From NCBI GenBank assembly GCA_028869255.1, contig CP110972.1:1927001-1991000 (forward strand): DNA of 64,000 bases, given 5' to 3'. Under the pieces are notes generated by a model that ran no database searches, was not told where the DNA came from, and saw only the letters and a list, made by a program, of their open reading frames with translations. Numbering within the stretch: position 1 is the first letter of the stretch; every line of letters starts with the position of its first letter. Source of the stretch: Pseudomonas poae. Its GTDB lineage: Bacteria; Pseudomonadota; Gammaproteobacteria; Pseudomonadales; Pseudomonadaceae. A program made the translations under genes and the position numbers. Shown piece by piece: positions 18,357 through 27,033 of this stretch.

Positions 18357-18803
18357 ATGCTAGTAAGGCCGCAACGCAAGCACGGGCCCAAGGCCGAGAT
18401 GAACGTGGTGCCGTATATCGACGTGATGCTGGTGCTGCTGGTGATCTTTATGGTTACTGCGCCGATGCTGACCCAGGGGGTGAAAATCGACCTGCCCAAG
18501 GTCGCCGCCGAGGCACTGGCCACCGACACCCGTCAGCAGATTCTGACGCTGTCGGTAAAGGCCGATGGCGGTTACTACTGGAACCTGGGCGCTGAACTCG
18601 ACACCCGGCACCAGACCGACAGCGCCGTGACCCTGGATGAAATGGGTGCCAAGGTCATGCAAGTGGTGGCGGCCCGCAGCGACACCCAGGTGTACATCCG
18701 CGCCGACGATAACGCCGGTTATGGCCGCGTGGTGGCCGCCATGGCGGTGCTGCAAAAAGGCGGTGTAAGCAACCTGGGGCTGGTGACCGAGGCCCCGCAA
18801 TGA
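18357..18803 (+). CDS. TolR/ExbD-type subunit
   Basis: A 148-residue protein with one N-terminal membrane helix, the family pattern MNVVPYIDVMLVLLVIFMVT with the channel Asp at residue 22, and a periplasmic domain ending VLQKGGVSNLGLVTE, typical of TolR/ExbD. It begins 14 nt after the TolQ-like stop and overlaps the TonB start by 4 nt, so the three are one operon. Confidence 0.92.
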   Translation: MLVRPQRKHGPKAEMNVVPYIDVMLVLLVIFMVTAPMLTQGVKIDLPKVAAEALATDTRQQILTLSVKADGGYYWNLGAELDTRHQTDSAVTLDEMGAKVMQVVAARSDTQVYIRADDNAGYGRVVAAMAVLQKGGVSNLGLVTEAPQ

Positions 18804-19567
18804 CGGCGATGATCATGCACAGCCCAACGCTTGCGATGGCGCCCCGGGACAACGCCGGGTTCTGGAGAAACAGCGTTGCTGCAAGCCTGGCGGTGGCCCT
18901 GCACGTGGGCGTGCTGGCAGTGCTGATGCTGGGCTGGGCACCGCAGGAACCGGCAGTGGAGGCGCCACGGGTGATGCACACCCAACTGGTGATGATGCCC
19001 CCGGCGCCTGCCCCGGCGCCAGAGCCGGTGGCCGTTGCGCCGCCACCGCCGGAACCGGTCGCGATACCGGTTCCGGTGAAGCCCAGCGTCGACCCACAGA
19101 TCCAGGCGCAAAAACTCGAGAAGGCCGCCCTGGCGCGCAAGCGGGTCGAGGAAAGGCAAGTCGAGCAACAGCAGCAGCGCCTGGCCACCGAACAACGCAA
19201 CCGTGAGCTTGCGCAACAGCGCCTGGCCGAACAACGCCTGGCAGCGGAAAAAGCCCGCGCCGCCACACCCGTGCCCGCCCCGACACCGGCCTTCGACACC
19301 CGCCAGTACCAACCCTTGAGCAAGGAGGCCCCGGACTACCCCGAGCGCGCCCTGGACAAGAACATCGAAGGCGACTGCTCGGTGGAGTACACCGTGAACC
19401 CACAAGGCCGCGTGGAAAACCCCAAGGTGCTGGACGGCTGCCACCCGCTGTTTATCCGACCGTCACTGGCGGCGGCGAACACCTTCCGCTACCAGCCAAG
19501 AATCGTTGACGGCAAGCCCGTGGCCGTGCCGGCGGTGCGCAATACCTTCCACTACCGCATCAAGTGA
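18800..19567 (+). CDS. TonB-family energy transducer
   Basis: A 255-residue protein: a short cytoplasmic start, a membrane helix (about 24-45, SVAASLAVALHVGVLAVLML), a Pro/Val/Ala-rich stretch (about 65-98), a Gln/Arg/Glu-rich coiled coil (about 105-158, closer to TolA than to TonB), then a TonB C-terminal domain (DYPERALDKNIEGDCSVEYT to NTFHYRIK) with two Cys that may pair. It would span the periplasm and contact the TonB box of the phytate receptor. It is the last gene of the operon; a REP pair follows 20 bp later. Confidence 0.9.
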   Translation: MTAMIMHSPTLAMAPRDNAGFWRNSVAASLAVALHVGVLAVLMLGWAPQEPAVEAPRVMHTQLVMMPPAPAPAPEPVAVAPPPPEPVAIPVPVKPSVDPQIQAQKLEKAALARKRVEERQVEQQQQRLATEQRNRELAQQRLAEQRLAAEKARAATPVPAPTPAFDTRQYQPLSKEAPDYPERALDKNIEGDCSVEYTVNPQGRVENPKVLDGCHPLFIRPSLAAANTFRYQPRIVDGKPVAVPAVRNTFHYRIK

Positions 19568-19587
19568 TGCCTCACCCACGAGCCAAT

Positions 19588-19674
19588 GTGGGAGCGGGCT
19601 TGCTCGCGAAAGCGGGGTGTCAGTCAGCAGATCTGATACTGACACACCGCTTTCACGAGCAAGCCCGCTCCCAC
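19588..19674. repeat. REP doublet
   Basis: An inverted REP pair between the convergent TonB and 2-hydroxyacid dehydrogenase genes, a usual transcript-end position. Confidence 0.9.
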
Positions 19675-19694
19675 ATTTTGACCTTTATCAGGCG

Positions 19695-20642
19695 TTATGA
19701 ATTCGCCAGGTTCGCCAGCGTCCGGCCGTCGATATACCGCTCCAGATTCGCCAGAAAGGTATCCGCAATCTCGTTGCGGCTATTGGTCGAAATCGCCGAC
19801 GTATGCGGCGACAGCCTCACCCTTGGGTGGGTGTACAACGGATGCCCATCCGGCAGTGGCTCCGGCTCGGTCACGTCCAGCGACGCGAGCCCGATCTGCC
19901 CGTTATCCAGCGCTTCCAACAGCGCCGCCTGATCCAGCAGGCCGCCCCGTGCGATGTTGATCAAGTGCAACCCCGGCTTGGCGCTGCCCAGCACGTCACG
20001 GTTGATGATATGCCGGGTGGCTTCGGTCAGCGGGGCGGCCACCACCAGGTGGTCGGCGCGGGCGAACAGGTCGTGGATATCCGTGGCGGCTTCTACGCCT
20101 TCGACGCCAAATGGCGCCTGGCTTTGCCGCAAAGCCACGACCTTGATCCCGAGTGCCAGGGCCTTGTGCGCCAGGCTTGCGCCAATCGCGCCAAACCCGA
20201 GGATGCCCAGGGTGGTGCCCTTGAGCGGGCGCAGGGGGGTGAAATTCCACTGCGCGTCCTTCACCCAGATATCCGGCAAGTGCTTGGACGCGGCAAAGAT
20301 CGCCGCCAGGGCGAATTCGGCCAGGTTATCGGCCGCGCTGCCGCGAGAGGTGGTCACCGGTGGGCCGTTGAACAGCCAGTGCGGGTAAAAGTCGATGCCC
20401 GACGAGACCAGATGCACCCATTGCGCGCCGTATGGCCAGCCCGGTGGCGGGGTGTCCGGGGCGGTGTAGCCGCGCACGTTGATCGGGCGCAGCAACAGGA
20501 TATTGGCCTGCGGCGGCAGGTCGCTCGGCACGCCTGCGGGTACGCCGATCACCTGGGCGTCGGGCCGGATCGCGGCTAGGCGCTCGCGAAGTACGTCGTT
20601 GTAATCTTCGTCCAACTGGCTGGCAATAATCACCTGACTCAT
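19695..20642 (-). CDS. D-isomer-specific 2-hydroxyacid dehydrogenase family protein
   Basis: A 315-residue protein; ATG 20642 overlaps the stop of the preceding flavoprotein gene (ATGA). The Rossmann motif GILGFGAIG is near residue 142. The catalytic Arg is in INIARGGLLD near 228, the Glu in VTEPEPLP near 257 and the His in LSPHTSA near 277. The three catalytic residues and NAD site of the family are present. It would reduce or oxidise a 2-hydroxy/2-keto acid. As the last gene of a sulfur-linked operon it may process the carbon skeleton left after desulfonation; this is inference. Confidence 0.87.
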   Translation of the reverse strand: MSQVIIASQLDEDYNDVLRERLAAIRPDAQVIGVPAGVPSDLPPQANILLLRPINVRGYTAPDTPPPGWPYGAQWVHLVSSGIDFYPHWLFNGPPVTTSRGSAADNLAEFALAAIFAASKHLPDIWVKDAQWNFTPLRPLKGTTLGILGFGAIGASLAHKALALGIKVVALRQSQAPFGVEGVEAATDIHDLFARADHLVVAAPLTEATRHIINRDVLGSAKPGLHLINIARGGLLDQAALLEALDNGQIGLASLDVTEPEPLPDGHPLYTHPRVRLSPHTSAISTNSRNEIADTFLANLERYIDGRTLANLANS

Positions 20643-21808
20643 GTGCGTTCCTTCTGGCGTTGGGCGAACACGCTTTTGCCGACGCCTTGCAGCACGGCGT
20701 CGTTCTGTGGGGTATGCACGCGGCTGCACAACACGTCGCGGTAATGCCGTTGCAGCGGGCTATGGCGCGACAGGCCGGGGTTGCCGGAGGCCTCGATGGC
20801 CAGCTCGACCGCACGGATAGCATTGTTGGTCACCAGGTACTTCAACTGCGCGGCGTTGGCCGCCGGGGTGTGGCCTTCGGCGGCGGCGTCGAGCAGGCTG
20901 CGGTTGGCAAACAGCAGGGTGTCGATATGGCCGACGGTTTCCTGAAAACGCGGCAACGTCGACAGCGCGGCGCCGAGGTTGGACGGCTTGCGCGCCTCCA
21001 GCCAATTCACCAGCCAGTCCCGTGCAGCCTGGGCCACTGCGTCATACACCGACGACAGCAATACCGACATCCACAGGAACCCGTCGCCATCCAGCTCCGG
21101 CTGCGGCGCGCTCCAGGGGCTCACGCTGACGGCGTGGTCGAGAGGTACCAGCACATTGTCGAGCACCACTTCATGGCTGCAGGTGGCGCGCATGCCCAAG
21201 TGGTCCCAGGTGTCGATGATGCTCACCCCCGGGCTGTCCTTGGGCACCAGCCAGGCGCCCACCAGCGGGTCGGCGTCATCGCTGCGCGCCCATACGCTGA
21301 ACCAGCTCAGGCCATGGCTGCCAGTGGAGTAGATCTTGCGCCCGCTGATGCGCCAGCCTTCGGCCGTACGCACGGCGGTGGTCGCCGGCAACCCGCCTCG
21401 CGCCGGAGTGCCGAGGTCGGGTTCGACGCGCAGTGCGTTGATCAAAGCGCCATGGCGTACCGCGTCCTCGGCGACCTGTACACGCAGGTGCTGAGGCCAG
21501 GTTTTGCTGTCTTGCAGACGGGTGTGCTGCAGGTACTGCATCACCAGAATCAGCGCGGTGGACGGCTCACCCTTGGCAATCGCACTGATCGCCTTGCGCG
21601 CCTGGGGCAGGCTGGCACCACCGCCGCCCAGGGCCTTGGGCACGGTGAGGGCCACCAGGCCGTGCTCCTGCAGCAGCTTGAAGTTGGCGTGGGGGAAGGC
21701 GCCGCTCTCGTCATACAGGTGCGCGGTGCTCGCCAGCTCGGCGCTGAGGCGTTCGAGCAGGGCTTCGAAGTTGGCGACTTCTACGGAGCGTAGAGACGGT
21801 TGGGTCAT
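20639..21808 (-). CDS. Acyl-CoA-dehydrogenase-like flavoprotein (SfnB/DszC-type)
   Basis: A 389-residue protein with the acyl-CoA dehydrogenase fold: N-terminal helices (LQEHGLVALTVPKALGGGGA), the middle barrel (GWRISGRKIYSTGSHGLSWF, LGMRATCSHEVVLDNVLVP) and C-terminal helices (IEASGNPGLSRHSPLQRHYRD). There is no clear catalytic Glu of true dehydrogenases. Members found in sulfur loci (SfnB, DszC) act as flavin monooxygenases on sulfur compounds, so I favour that role. It overlaps the 2-hydroxyacid dehydrogenase by 4 nt. Confidence 0.82.
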   Translation of the reverse strand: MTQPSLRSVEVANFEALLERLSAELASTAHLYDESGAFPHANFKLLQEHGLVALTVPKALGGGGASLPQARKAISAIAKGEPSTALILVMQYLQHTRLQDSKTWPQHLRVQVAEDAVRHGALINALRVEPDLGTPARGGLPATTAVRTAEGWRISGRKIYSTGSHGLSWFSVWARSDDADPLVGAWLVPKDSPGVSIIDTWDHLGMRATCSHEVVLDNVLVPLDHAVSVSPWSAPQPELDGDGFLWMSVLLSSVYDAVAQAARDWLVNWLEARKPSNLGAALSTLPRFQETVGHIDTLLFANRSLLDAAAEGHTPAANAAQLKYLVTNNAIRAVELAIEASGNPGLSRHSPLQRHYRDVLCSRVHTPQNDAVLQGVGKSVFAQRQKERT

Positions 21809-21829
21809 AAGAATGTACTCGGTAAAAAT

Positions 21830-21917
21830 GTGGGAGCGGGCTTGCTCGCGAATGCGGTGGTTCAGTTAATAAATATGTTTTCTGACATACCGCATTCGCG
21901 AGCAAGCCCGCTCCCAC
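21830..21917. repeat. REP doublet
   Basis: An inverted REP pair between the peroxiredoxin-like gene (stop 21932) and the flavoprotein gene (start 21808), inside a run of same-strand genes. Confidence 0.9.
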
Positions 21918-21931
21918 AGGGGATTGTGGTC

Positions 21932-22615
21932 TCAGATAGCGATGCGCACAGGCTGCTGGCCCAACAAGCGCTCCACCACCTGCAACACCGGCTCGGCCTC
22001 TGTGCGCACCAACCAGTCCGGGCTCACTTCCACGTACGCCACGGTGCCGTCCCCGGCGATCACCACCACGGTCGGTTGCGGCAACTCCCAGGTGCCGGTG
22101 CCGGTGGTTTCACCAATGTGGTTGCCCTTGGCCAACGCAGCATTGCGTGAAGCCTCGTCGAAGCTGTAGAGGATGCCCAGGCGGCGCCCGAGGTTGTTGT
22201 CGGGGTCACTGGCCACCAGCAATGGCAAGGTGTGGCGGGTCTTGATCTCCACCAGGCGTTCAGGCACTTGCGGGCTCACTGCCACCAGCGGCACTCCCAG
22301 CTCACGCAGGCGCGGATAGAGTTGGCGCGCGTAATAGGGCAGGGCGATGTTGCACGCCGGGCACCCGGCAAAGCGGAAAAAAATCAGCACCGCCGGGCCG
22401 TCGGCCAGCAACAGGTCACGGCTGAGCTCGCCGCCTTCCACGTTAAGCAACGTGAACGGGTCCAGTTCATCGCCGACCTGCACGTAGTCCTCAGGCCGTG
22501 CTTCATCGACCAGGCGCTGGCGCTGGTCGATATTGATCTGCAACGCCGCCGGTGCCCAGGTGGCTACGCGCTCGGCATGCAGGTCGGCCAATTGGCGGTT
22601 GAGGGATTCGCTCAT
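21932..22615 (-). CDS. Peroxiredoxin-like (AhpC/TSA) thioredoxin-fold protein
   Basis: A 227-residue protein. The thioredoxin-fold core starts near residue 45; [20 protein letters not shown] near 80-98 carries a CxxC pair like the peroxiredoxin-like family. Helical N-terminal residues (1-40) are typical of this subgroup. No signal peptide, so it is cytoplasmic. It overlaps the upstream flavin monooxygenase gene by 4 nt. In sulfonate loci such proteins may deal with peroxide made by uncoupled flavin monooxygenases or reduce sulfur intermediates. Confidence 0.83.
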   Translation of the reverse strand: MSESLNRQLADLHAERVATWAPAALQINIDQRQRLVDEARPEDYVQVGDELDPFTLLNVEGGELSRDLLLADGPAVLIFFRFAGCPACNIALPYYARQLYPRLRELGVPLVAVSPQVPERLVEIKTRHTLPLLVASDPDNNLGRRLGILYSFDEASRNAALAKGNHIGETTGTGTWELPQPTVVVIAGDGTVAYVEVSPDWLVRTEAEPVLQVVERLLGQQPVRIAI

Positions 22616-23961
22616 GCCAGCGCCTCCTGTGCTTCTTCAACCTCGGCGGCGACGCTGTTGCGGTTGGCTGGCACCTCCAGGCCGAGGTTGTCGCGCAGGG
22701 TGTGGCCGGTGTACTCGGTGCGGAACAGACCGCGCTGTTGCAGCACCGGCACCACCAGTTCGGTGAAGTATTGCAAGCCGTCCGGCAGCACCGAATTGAT
22801 GATGAACCCATCGCTGGCGCCGCGCTCGAACCAAGTCTGGATCGCATCGGCGACCTGCTCCGGGGTGCCGACAAAATCACGTTTGGGGCGTGAGAAACGC
22901 AGCGCCACTTCGCGCAGGGTCAGGCCCTCGTCCCTGGCCAGTTGCTTGATGCGGTCGGAGCCGCCTTTCTGGCTGTTGGAACCCAGGTCGCCGAGCTCCG
23001 GGAAGGGTTCGTCCAGCGGGTATTTGCTGAAATCATGGTCATTGAATGGACGGCCGAGCGCAACGATCGCGTCTTCCACGGTGACCAGCTCCACCGCCTG
23101 CTGATAGCGGCTTTCCACCTCGGCCTCATCGCGCCCCACAATCGGGCGGATACCCGGCAGGATCGACAGGCTGTCGGGGTCACGGCCAAAGCCTTTGGCG
23201 CGGCGTTTCAGGTCCTGGGTGTAGGCCAGGCCTTCCTCAATGCTTTCCACATGCACAAAGATTGCGTCGGAGTTCTGCGCCGCGAAATTGCGCCCGTCTT
23301 CCGAAGTGCCCGCCTGGAAAATCACCGGTTGGCCCTGGCGCGAACGCGCGATATTCAGCGGGCCCTTGACCGAGAAAAACTCGCCCTTGTGATTCAGCGC
23401 ATGCAGCTTGCTCGGGGTAAAAAACTCGCCGCTTTGCTTGTTATAGGCAAAGGCGTCGTCTTCCCAGGAGTCCCACAGGCCCTTGACCACGTTCAAGTGC
23501 TCCTTGGCGATGCGGTAGCGCACGGCGTGCGGCGGGTGCTCGGCTTTGCCGAAGTTGTCGGCGGTGCCGCTCAGCCAGGAGGTGACCACGTTCCAGCCGG
23601 CGCGGCCGCCGCTGATATGGTCCAGGGACGAGAACTGACGCGCCACCTGGTAGGGCTCGGTGTAGCTGACGGTCACGGTGGCCACCAGGCCGATATTCGT
23701 GGTCAACGCGGCGAGGGCCGAGAGAATGGTCAGCGGCTCGAAGCGGTTCAGGTAGTGCGGGCTGGATTTGGCGTGGATATGCAGGCTGTCGGCGATAAAC
23801 ACGAAGTCGAATTTGGCGGCTTCGGCCAGTTCAGTCTGCTGCTTGTAGAAACCGAAGCTGGTGCTGGCATTCGGTTGGGCGTTCGGGTGGCGCCATTCGC
23901 CCCAGCCGTGGCCGACTCCGTGGACCATTGCACCCAATTTCAGATGGCGTGGCTTGCTCAT
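22612..23961 (-). CDS. LLM-class FMN-dependent monooxygenase (NtaA/SnaA/DszA type)
   Basis: A 449-residue luciferase-like protein. The start ([20 protein letters not shown]) and length match the NtaA/SnaA/DszA branch. Other marks are [36 protein letters not shown] and [15 protein letters not shown]. These enzymes use FMNH2 from a separate reductase to oxygenate nitrogen or sulfur compounds; DszA opens sulfones. The gene follows the binding-protein gene by 14 nt. No flavin reductase gene is seen in the locus. Confidence 0.88.
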   Translation of the reverse strand: MSKPRHLKLGAMVHGVGHGWGEWRHPNAQPNASTSFGFYKQQTELAEAAKFDFVFIADSLHIHAKSSPHYLNRFEPLTILSALAALTTNIGLVATVTVSYTEPYQVARQFSSLDHISGGRAGWNVVTSWLSGTADNFGKAEHPPHAVRYRIAKEHLNVVKGLWDSWEDDAFAYNKQSGEFFTPSKLHALNHKGEFFSVKGPLNIARSRQGQPVIFQAGTSEDGRNFAAQNSDAIFVHVESIEEGLAYTQDLKRRAKGFGRDPDSLSILPGIRPIVGRDEAEVESRYQQAVELVTVEDAIVALGRPFNDHDFSKYPLDEPFPELGDLGSNSQKGGSDRIKQLARDEGLTLREVALRFSRPKRDFVGTPEQVADAIQTWFERGASDGFIINSVLPDGLQYFTELVVPVLQQRGLFRTEYTGHTLRDNLGLEVPANRNSVAAEVEEAQEALA

Positions 23962-23975
23962 GTTCTGCTCCTGTA

Positions 23976-24950
23976 TCAGCGCGATGCTTGGGAAAGTGGG
24001 ACACGCTTGGCGTTAAAGCTCTTGTCGAAGCCCTGGGACACGTCGATGTGCTTGGTCAGCAGGCCTTCTTGTTGGTAGGTGTCGGCGGTCGCTTGCAAAC
24101 CGCGGATAACTGAATCGTCGATGGCCACCGGGGTCAGGCGAGTGTCCTTGGCCACTTCCACATGCACCGCCAGCGGCAGGCCGGTGATCTTGGCCTGGGC
24201 GGCGGCGTATTCATTGGGATGGGTGTTGGCCCAGGCGTAGGCGCGGTCCAGCCGCGCAACAAAATCGTCCAGCTGCGGGCGCTTGTCGGCGATGGCCTGG
24301 CTGGTGGCGGCGAGGTACAGGTGATTGCTCAACAGCTGGTTGCCGCTGATCAGCACGCGCGCCTGGCTTTGCGAGGTGACCACGGTGGTGTACGGGTCCC
24401 AAGTGGCCCAGGCGTCGGCGGTGCCGTTATCCAGCACCAGGCGCGACTCGCTGGGCAGCAGGAAAATGAACTGCACATCCTGGGTGGTCAGCCCGGCGCT
24501 GGCCAGGGCCTTGATTGCCAGGTAGTGCCCGATGGACCCACGCCCGGTGACGATCTTCTTGCCCTTGAGGTCGGCCACCGTCTTGATCGGCGAATCCTTG
24601 GGCACCAGCACGGCGGTGGTGTTACGCCCTTCGGCGTGGATGATGCTGACCACCTTGAGCGACGCGCCGGCGCCGAGGGCGAACACGTAAGGCGCATCGC
24701 CCAAGGCGCCGATATCCACAGCGCCGGCATTCAGGGCTTCGCCCAGAGGCGAGGCGGACGGGAATTCCGACCACTGGATTTCATAGGGCACATTTTTGCT
24801 TTCGCCGGAGACCTCCAGCAGCGCCTTGATCGTGGATTTCTGATTGGCCACCCGCAGCGGTTGCAGGTCGGCAGCGTGGGCGGCAGACGCCAGGCCAAGG
24901 GCCAGGGCGGTACCCAGGAGCAGGCGTTTGAATGGGGTGCTAAAGACCAT
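23976..24950 (-). CDS. asfC: Aliphatic/aryl sulfonate-type ABC substrate-binding protein (AsfC/SsuA-like)
   Basis: A 324-residue periplasmic protein. I start at ATG 24950, since it gives a signal peptide ([20 protein letters not shown] to SAAHA) and has GGAG upstream. The mature part is an SsuA/NMT1-like binding protein: [58 protein letters not shown] and [11 protein letters not shown]. The order flavoprotein, ferredoxin, binding protein matches asfABC, known for arylsulfonate use in Pseudomonas putida, hence the tentative symbol. Its permease and ATPase are probably the genes at 36268-37849. Confidence 0.83.
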   Translation of the reverse strand: MVFSTPFKRLLLGTALALGLASAAHAADLQPLRVANQKSTIKALLEVSGESKNVPYEIQWSEFPSASPLGEALNAGAVDIGALGDAPYVFALGAGASLKVVSIIHAEGRNTTAVLVPKDSPIKTVADLKGKKIVTGRGSIGHYLAIKALASAGLTTQDVQFIFLLPSESRLVLDNGTADAWATWDPYTTVVTSQSQARVLISGNQLLSNHLYLAATSQAIADKRPQLDDFVARLDRAYAWANTHPNEYAAAQAKITGLPLAVHVEVAKDTRLTPVAIDDSVIRGLQATADTYQQEGLLTKHIDVSQGFDKSFNAKRVPLSQASR

Positions 24951-24960
24951 GGGATGCAGG

Positions 24961-25015
24961 CTCCAGGCAGATCTAAAAAGGGCTTTGGTTACCTCCGCCT
25001 GGAGAAGGGGTCGGT
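24961..25015 (-). promoter_or_regulatory. Leader element A: GC-rich motif with possible SD-masking switch
   Basis: Read on the minus strand, 25015-24992 is ACCGACCCCTTCTCC followed by AGGCGGAGG. CTCCAGGC (25004-24997) can form a small hairpin with its own GGAG. It can instead pair over 8 bp with GCCTGGAG (24968-24961), which contains the ribosome site of the binding-protein gene. The two pairings exclude each other. Similar motifs precede the TauD and SsuD-like genes. Confidence 0.5.
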
Positions 25016-25060
25016 GAGGGGTTAACGTTATTCCCATAAAAACTCGCTGTGAAGTTCTTT

Positions 25061-25085
25061 TTGGTTATAAGTTAATTATTAAAAT
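25061..25085 (-). promoter_or_regulatory. AT-rich operator-like motif, copy 1
   Basis: On the minus strand it reads TAATAATTAACTTATAACC, one of four close copies in the sulfur locus. It is 111-135 bp upstream of the binding-protein start, where a CysB/LysR-type activator site would lie. Confidence 0.6.
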
Positions 25086-25106
25086 AATTGATTATGTATT
25101 GTCTGA

Positions 25107-25472
25107 TTATTCTCTAAATGCATTTGGTGGTATGCCGCGTGCCACTGCGAAAATCCCGTCCATGCGCCAATGTTCATTGCGATGGCGTGGGTCATCCGCC
25201 CATTCATCCCAGCCGGAATCCCGTCGGTACTGGCCGAGCAGGCCCGCTTCACGCACCGCCACCGGGTCGGGATGGCGCAGTTGCTCAACGTCCGGGTCGA
25301 CGTACAGCGCGTCGCTGCTGCAATACAACTCGCACATGAAACAGGTCTGGCACGCCTGCTGCTCGGCGATGCGCAGCGTGCCCTGGGCGTTCAGCGCCAG
25401 CACATTGGTGGGGCACACCGCGACGCACTGGCCGCAGCCGTTGCACAGGTCGGAGTAGATCAGTTCGAGCAT
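25107..25472 (-). CDS. asfB: 4Fe-4S ferredoxin partner of the flavoprotein (AsfB-like)
   Basis: A 121-residue protein, using ATG 25472 with GAGGA upstream (an ATG at 25499 also exists but has no ribosome site). Two clusters are visible: CNGCGQCVAVCP near residues 10-21 and CQTCFMCELYC near 40-50, a two-[4Fe-4S] ferredoxin. The C-terminal 70 residues (GWDEWADDPRHRNEHWRMDG) are an extension rich in Trp/Asp/Arg. It lies directly after the flavoprotein gene and should pass electrons to or from it, as in AsfAB or AprAB pairs. Confidence 0.85.
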   Translation of the reverse strand: MLELIYSDLCNGCGQCVAVCPTNVLALNAQGTLRIAEQQACQTCFMCELYCSSDALYVDPDVEQLRHPDPVAVREAGLLGQYRRDSGWDEWADDPRHRNEHWRMDGIFAVARGIPPNAFRE

Positions 25473-25499
25473 GGTTGGAGTCCTCGCCACAGGGGGCAT

Positions 25500-27023
25500 T
25501 CATTGGCTGGATAAAAGTGGATCGAAGCGCGCTTGGACGTGCGCCACGCCGGACAGCCGCAGATGCGCGTCATACAGGGCGCTCTGCACAGGAGTGTCGC
25601 TGCGTTGATGCATGCCGCGACTCTCCTTGCGCAGGGCGGCGGCGGTGTAGCACCAGCGGGCGGTGGCGGCCATGGCGGCGGTTTCGCGGGCGCGCAGGGG
25701 GTTAACGGTGGGGGAAGCGCCTGCGCTGACCTGGTCCCAGATGTTGTCCAGTTCACGCAGTGAGCGTTGCAATTGACCGCCTGAGCGAAACAGGTTTTTG
25801 TCCAGCGGGTGGACTTCGGCCTGGATGCGTCGAAGCAGTTCAGCATCGCCACCCGCAGCGCCGTCGAAGCCGCGCAGTGCGCCGTGATACGCCAGCCTGA
25901 GGCGAGCCAGTTGCGCCGCGCCACGCCCGGCCCATTGCCCGGTGGACAAGGCCCACGCCGAGTTCTGTGCGCCGCCGCCGGAGGTGGCGCCGGCAATCGG
26001 CTCGCGGCTGGCGGCATCACCGGCGGCGAATACGCCGGGCACTGTGGTCTGGCAATCGTCGTCGATCAGCCGTAAACCGCCGACACCGCGGATGGTGCCC
26101 TCGGGGTGCAGGGTCACGGCAAATCGCTCGCGATACGGGTCAACCCCGCGTCGGTCAAACGGCAACATCAGGTTGGGTTGGATGCTCGGCAGTTGGGCGC
26201 GGATGTGCGGCGGTACCTGGTTCAGGCGGCAATACACCGGGCCATTCAGCAGGGCCTTGGCCAGGTCCTCGGTGAAGCCTGGGCCGGTGGCGATCCCCAG
26301 CGGGCGGTCCGCTGCATCGAAGTATTCGCCGAAGCTGTAGACCATCGAGCGGGTCATGCTGCTGCCCGCGGCCGCAATGCAGTAGTAGTTGGAAAACTCC
26401 ATGCCCGACAGCTCGGCGCCGGCTTCGGCCGCCATCAGGTAGCCGTCGCCGGTGTTGGTATGGCTGCCCAGCAGGCGCGAGAGGAACGCACAACCGCCGG
26501 TGGCCAGCACCACCGCGCCGGCGCGGATCAACCAGTCGCCCCCGGCCTGGCGCCGCCAACCGCGTGCGCCGACGACTGCGCCGTGGTCGTCACGCAGCAG
26601 TTCCAGGGCGGGGTGGTGATCGAGAATGGTCACGCCGTTGTCGAGCACCCGACGGCGCAGGCCGCGCAGGTATTCCGGGCCGCGCAGGCCACGGTACTGG
26701 GTCTCGCCCTGTTCGTTCTGCGGGAAGTCGTAGTAGTCGCGCAGGCCCGGCAGGCTGGTCCAGGTGGTGTCGATGGCGCGGGCCATCCAGCGCGCATCGG
26801 CCAGGCCGAAGGCGGTGGCCAGGCGTTTGTCGATCGCGGCTTCGCGGGCGTCTGGCGCCACCCACCAGTGGCCGGGGCCGGCGGTAGCGGTGACGCCGCT
26901 GGTGCCGCAGTAGCCCTTGTCCACCAGGATCACCTTGACGCCTTCGCAGGCGGCGCCGATGGCGGCCCAGGTGCCCGCCAGGCCACCGCCGACGATCAAT
27001 ACATCACAGCTCAATTCAGTCAT
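25500..27023 (-). CDS. asfA: FAD-dependent oxidoreductase, fumarate reductase/APS reductase alpha type (AsfA-like)
   Basis: A 507-residue protein from ATG 27023, 10 nt after the receptor stop codon. The FAD-binding motif DVLIVGGGLAGTWAAIGAA is at residues 7-25 and a second dinucleotide stretch AVVLATGGCAFLSRLLGS is near 180. Near the C-terminal third come GGLRLIDDDCQTTVPGVFAA and GDAASREPIAGATSGGG, typical of the fumarate-reductase/AprA flavoproteins. The paired ferredoxin gene and downstream binding protein match asfABC, needed for arylsulfonate sulfur use. The reaction may be reductive C-S cleavage or electron supply to an oxygenase; this is unresolved. Confidence 0.85.
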   Translation of the reverse strand: MTELSCDVLIVGGGLAGTWAAIGAACEGVKVILVDKGYCGTSGVTATAGPGHWWVAPDAREAAIDKRLATAFGLADARWMARAIDTTWTSLPGLRDYYDFPQNEQGETQYRGLRGPEYLRGLRRRVLDNGVTILDHHPALELLRDDHGAVVGARGWRRQAGGDWLIRAGAVVLATGGCAFLSRLLGSHTNTGDGYLMAAEAGAELSGMEFSNYYCIAAAGSSMTRSMVYSFGEYFDAADRPLGIATGPGFTEDLAKALLNGPVYCRLNQVPPHIRAQLPSIQPNLMLPFDRRGVDPYRERFAVTLHPEGTIRGVGGLRLIDDDCQTTVPGVFAAGDAASREPIAGATSGGGAQNSAWALSTGQWAGRGAAQLARLRLAYHGALRGFDGAAGGDAELLRRIQAEVHPLDKNLFRSGGQLQRSLRELDNIWDQVSAGASPTVNPLRARETAAMAATARWCYTAAALRKESRGMHQRSDTPVQSALYDAHLRLSGVAHVQARFDPLLSSQ

Positions 27024-27033
27024 CACCCAGCCC

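Noticed and set aside
25473..25499. Upstream ATG at 25499 as start of the ferredoxin gene
   Set aside because: No ribosome site before it; ATG 25472 has GAGGA and gives the usual ferredoxin N-terminus.
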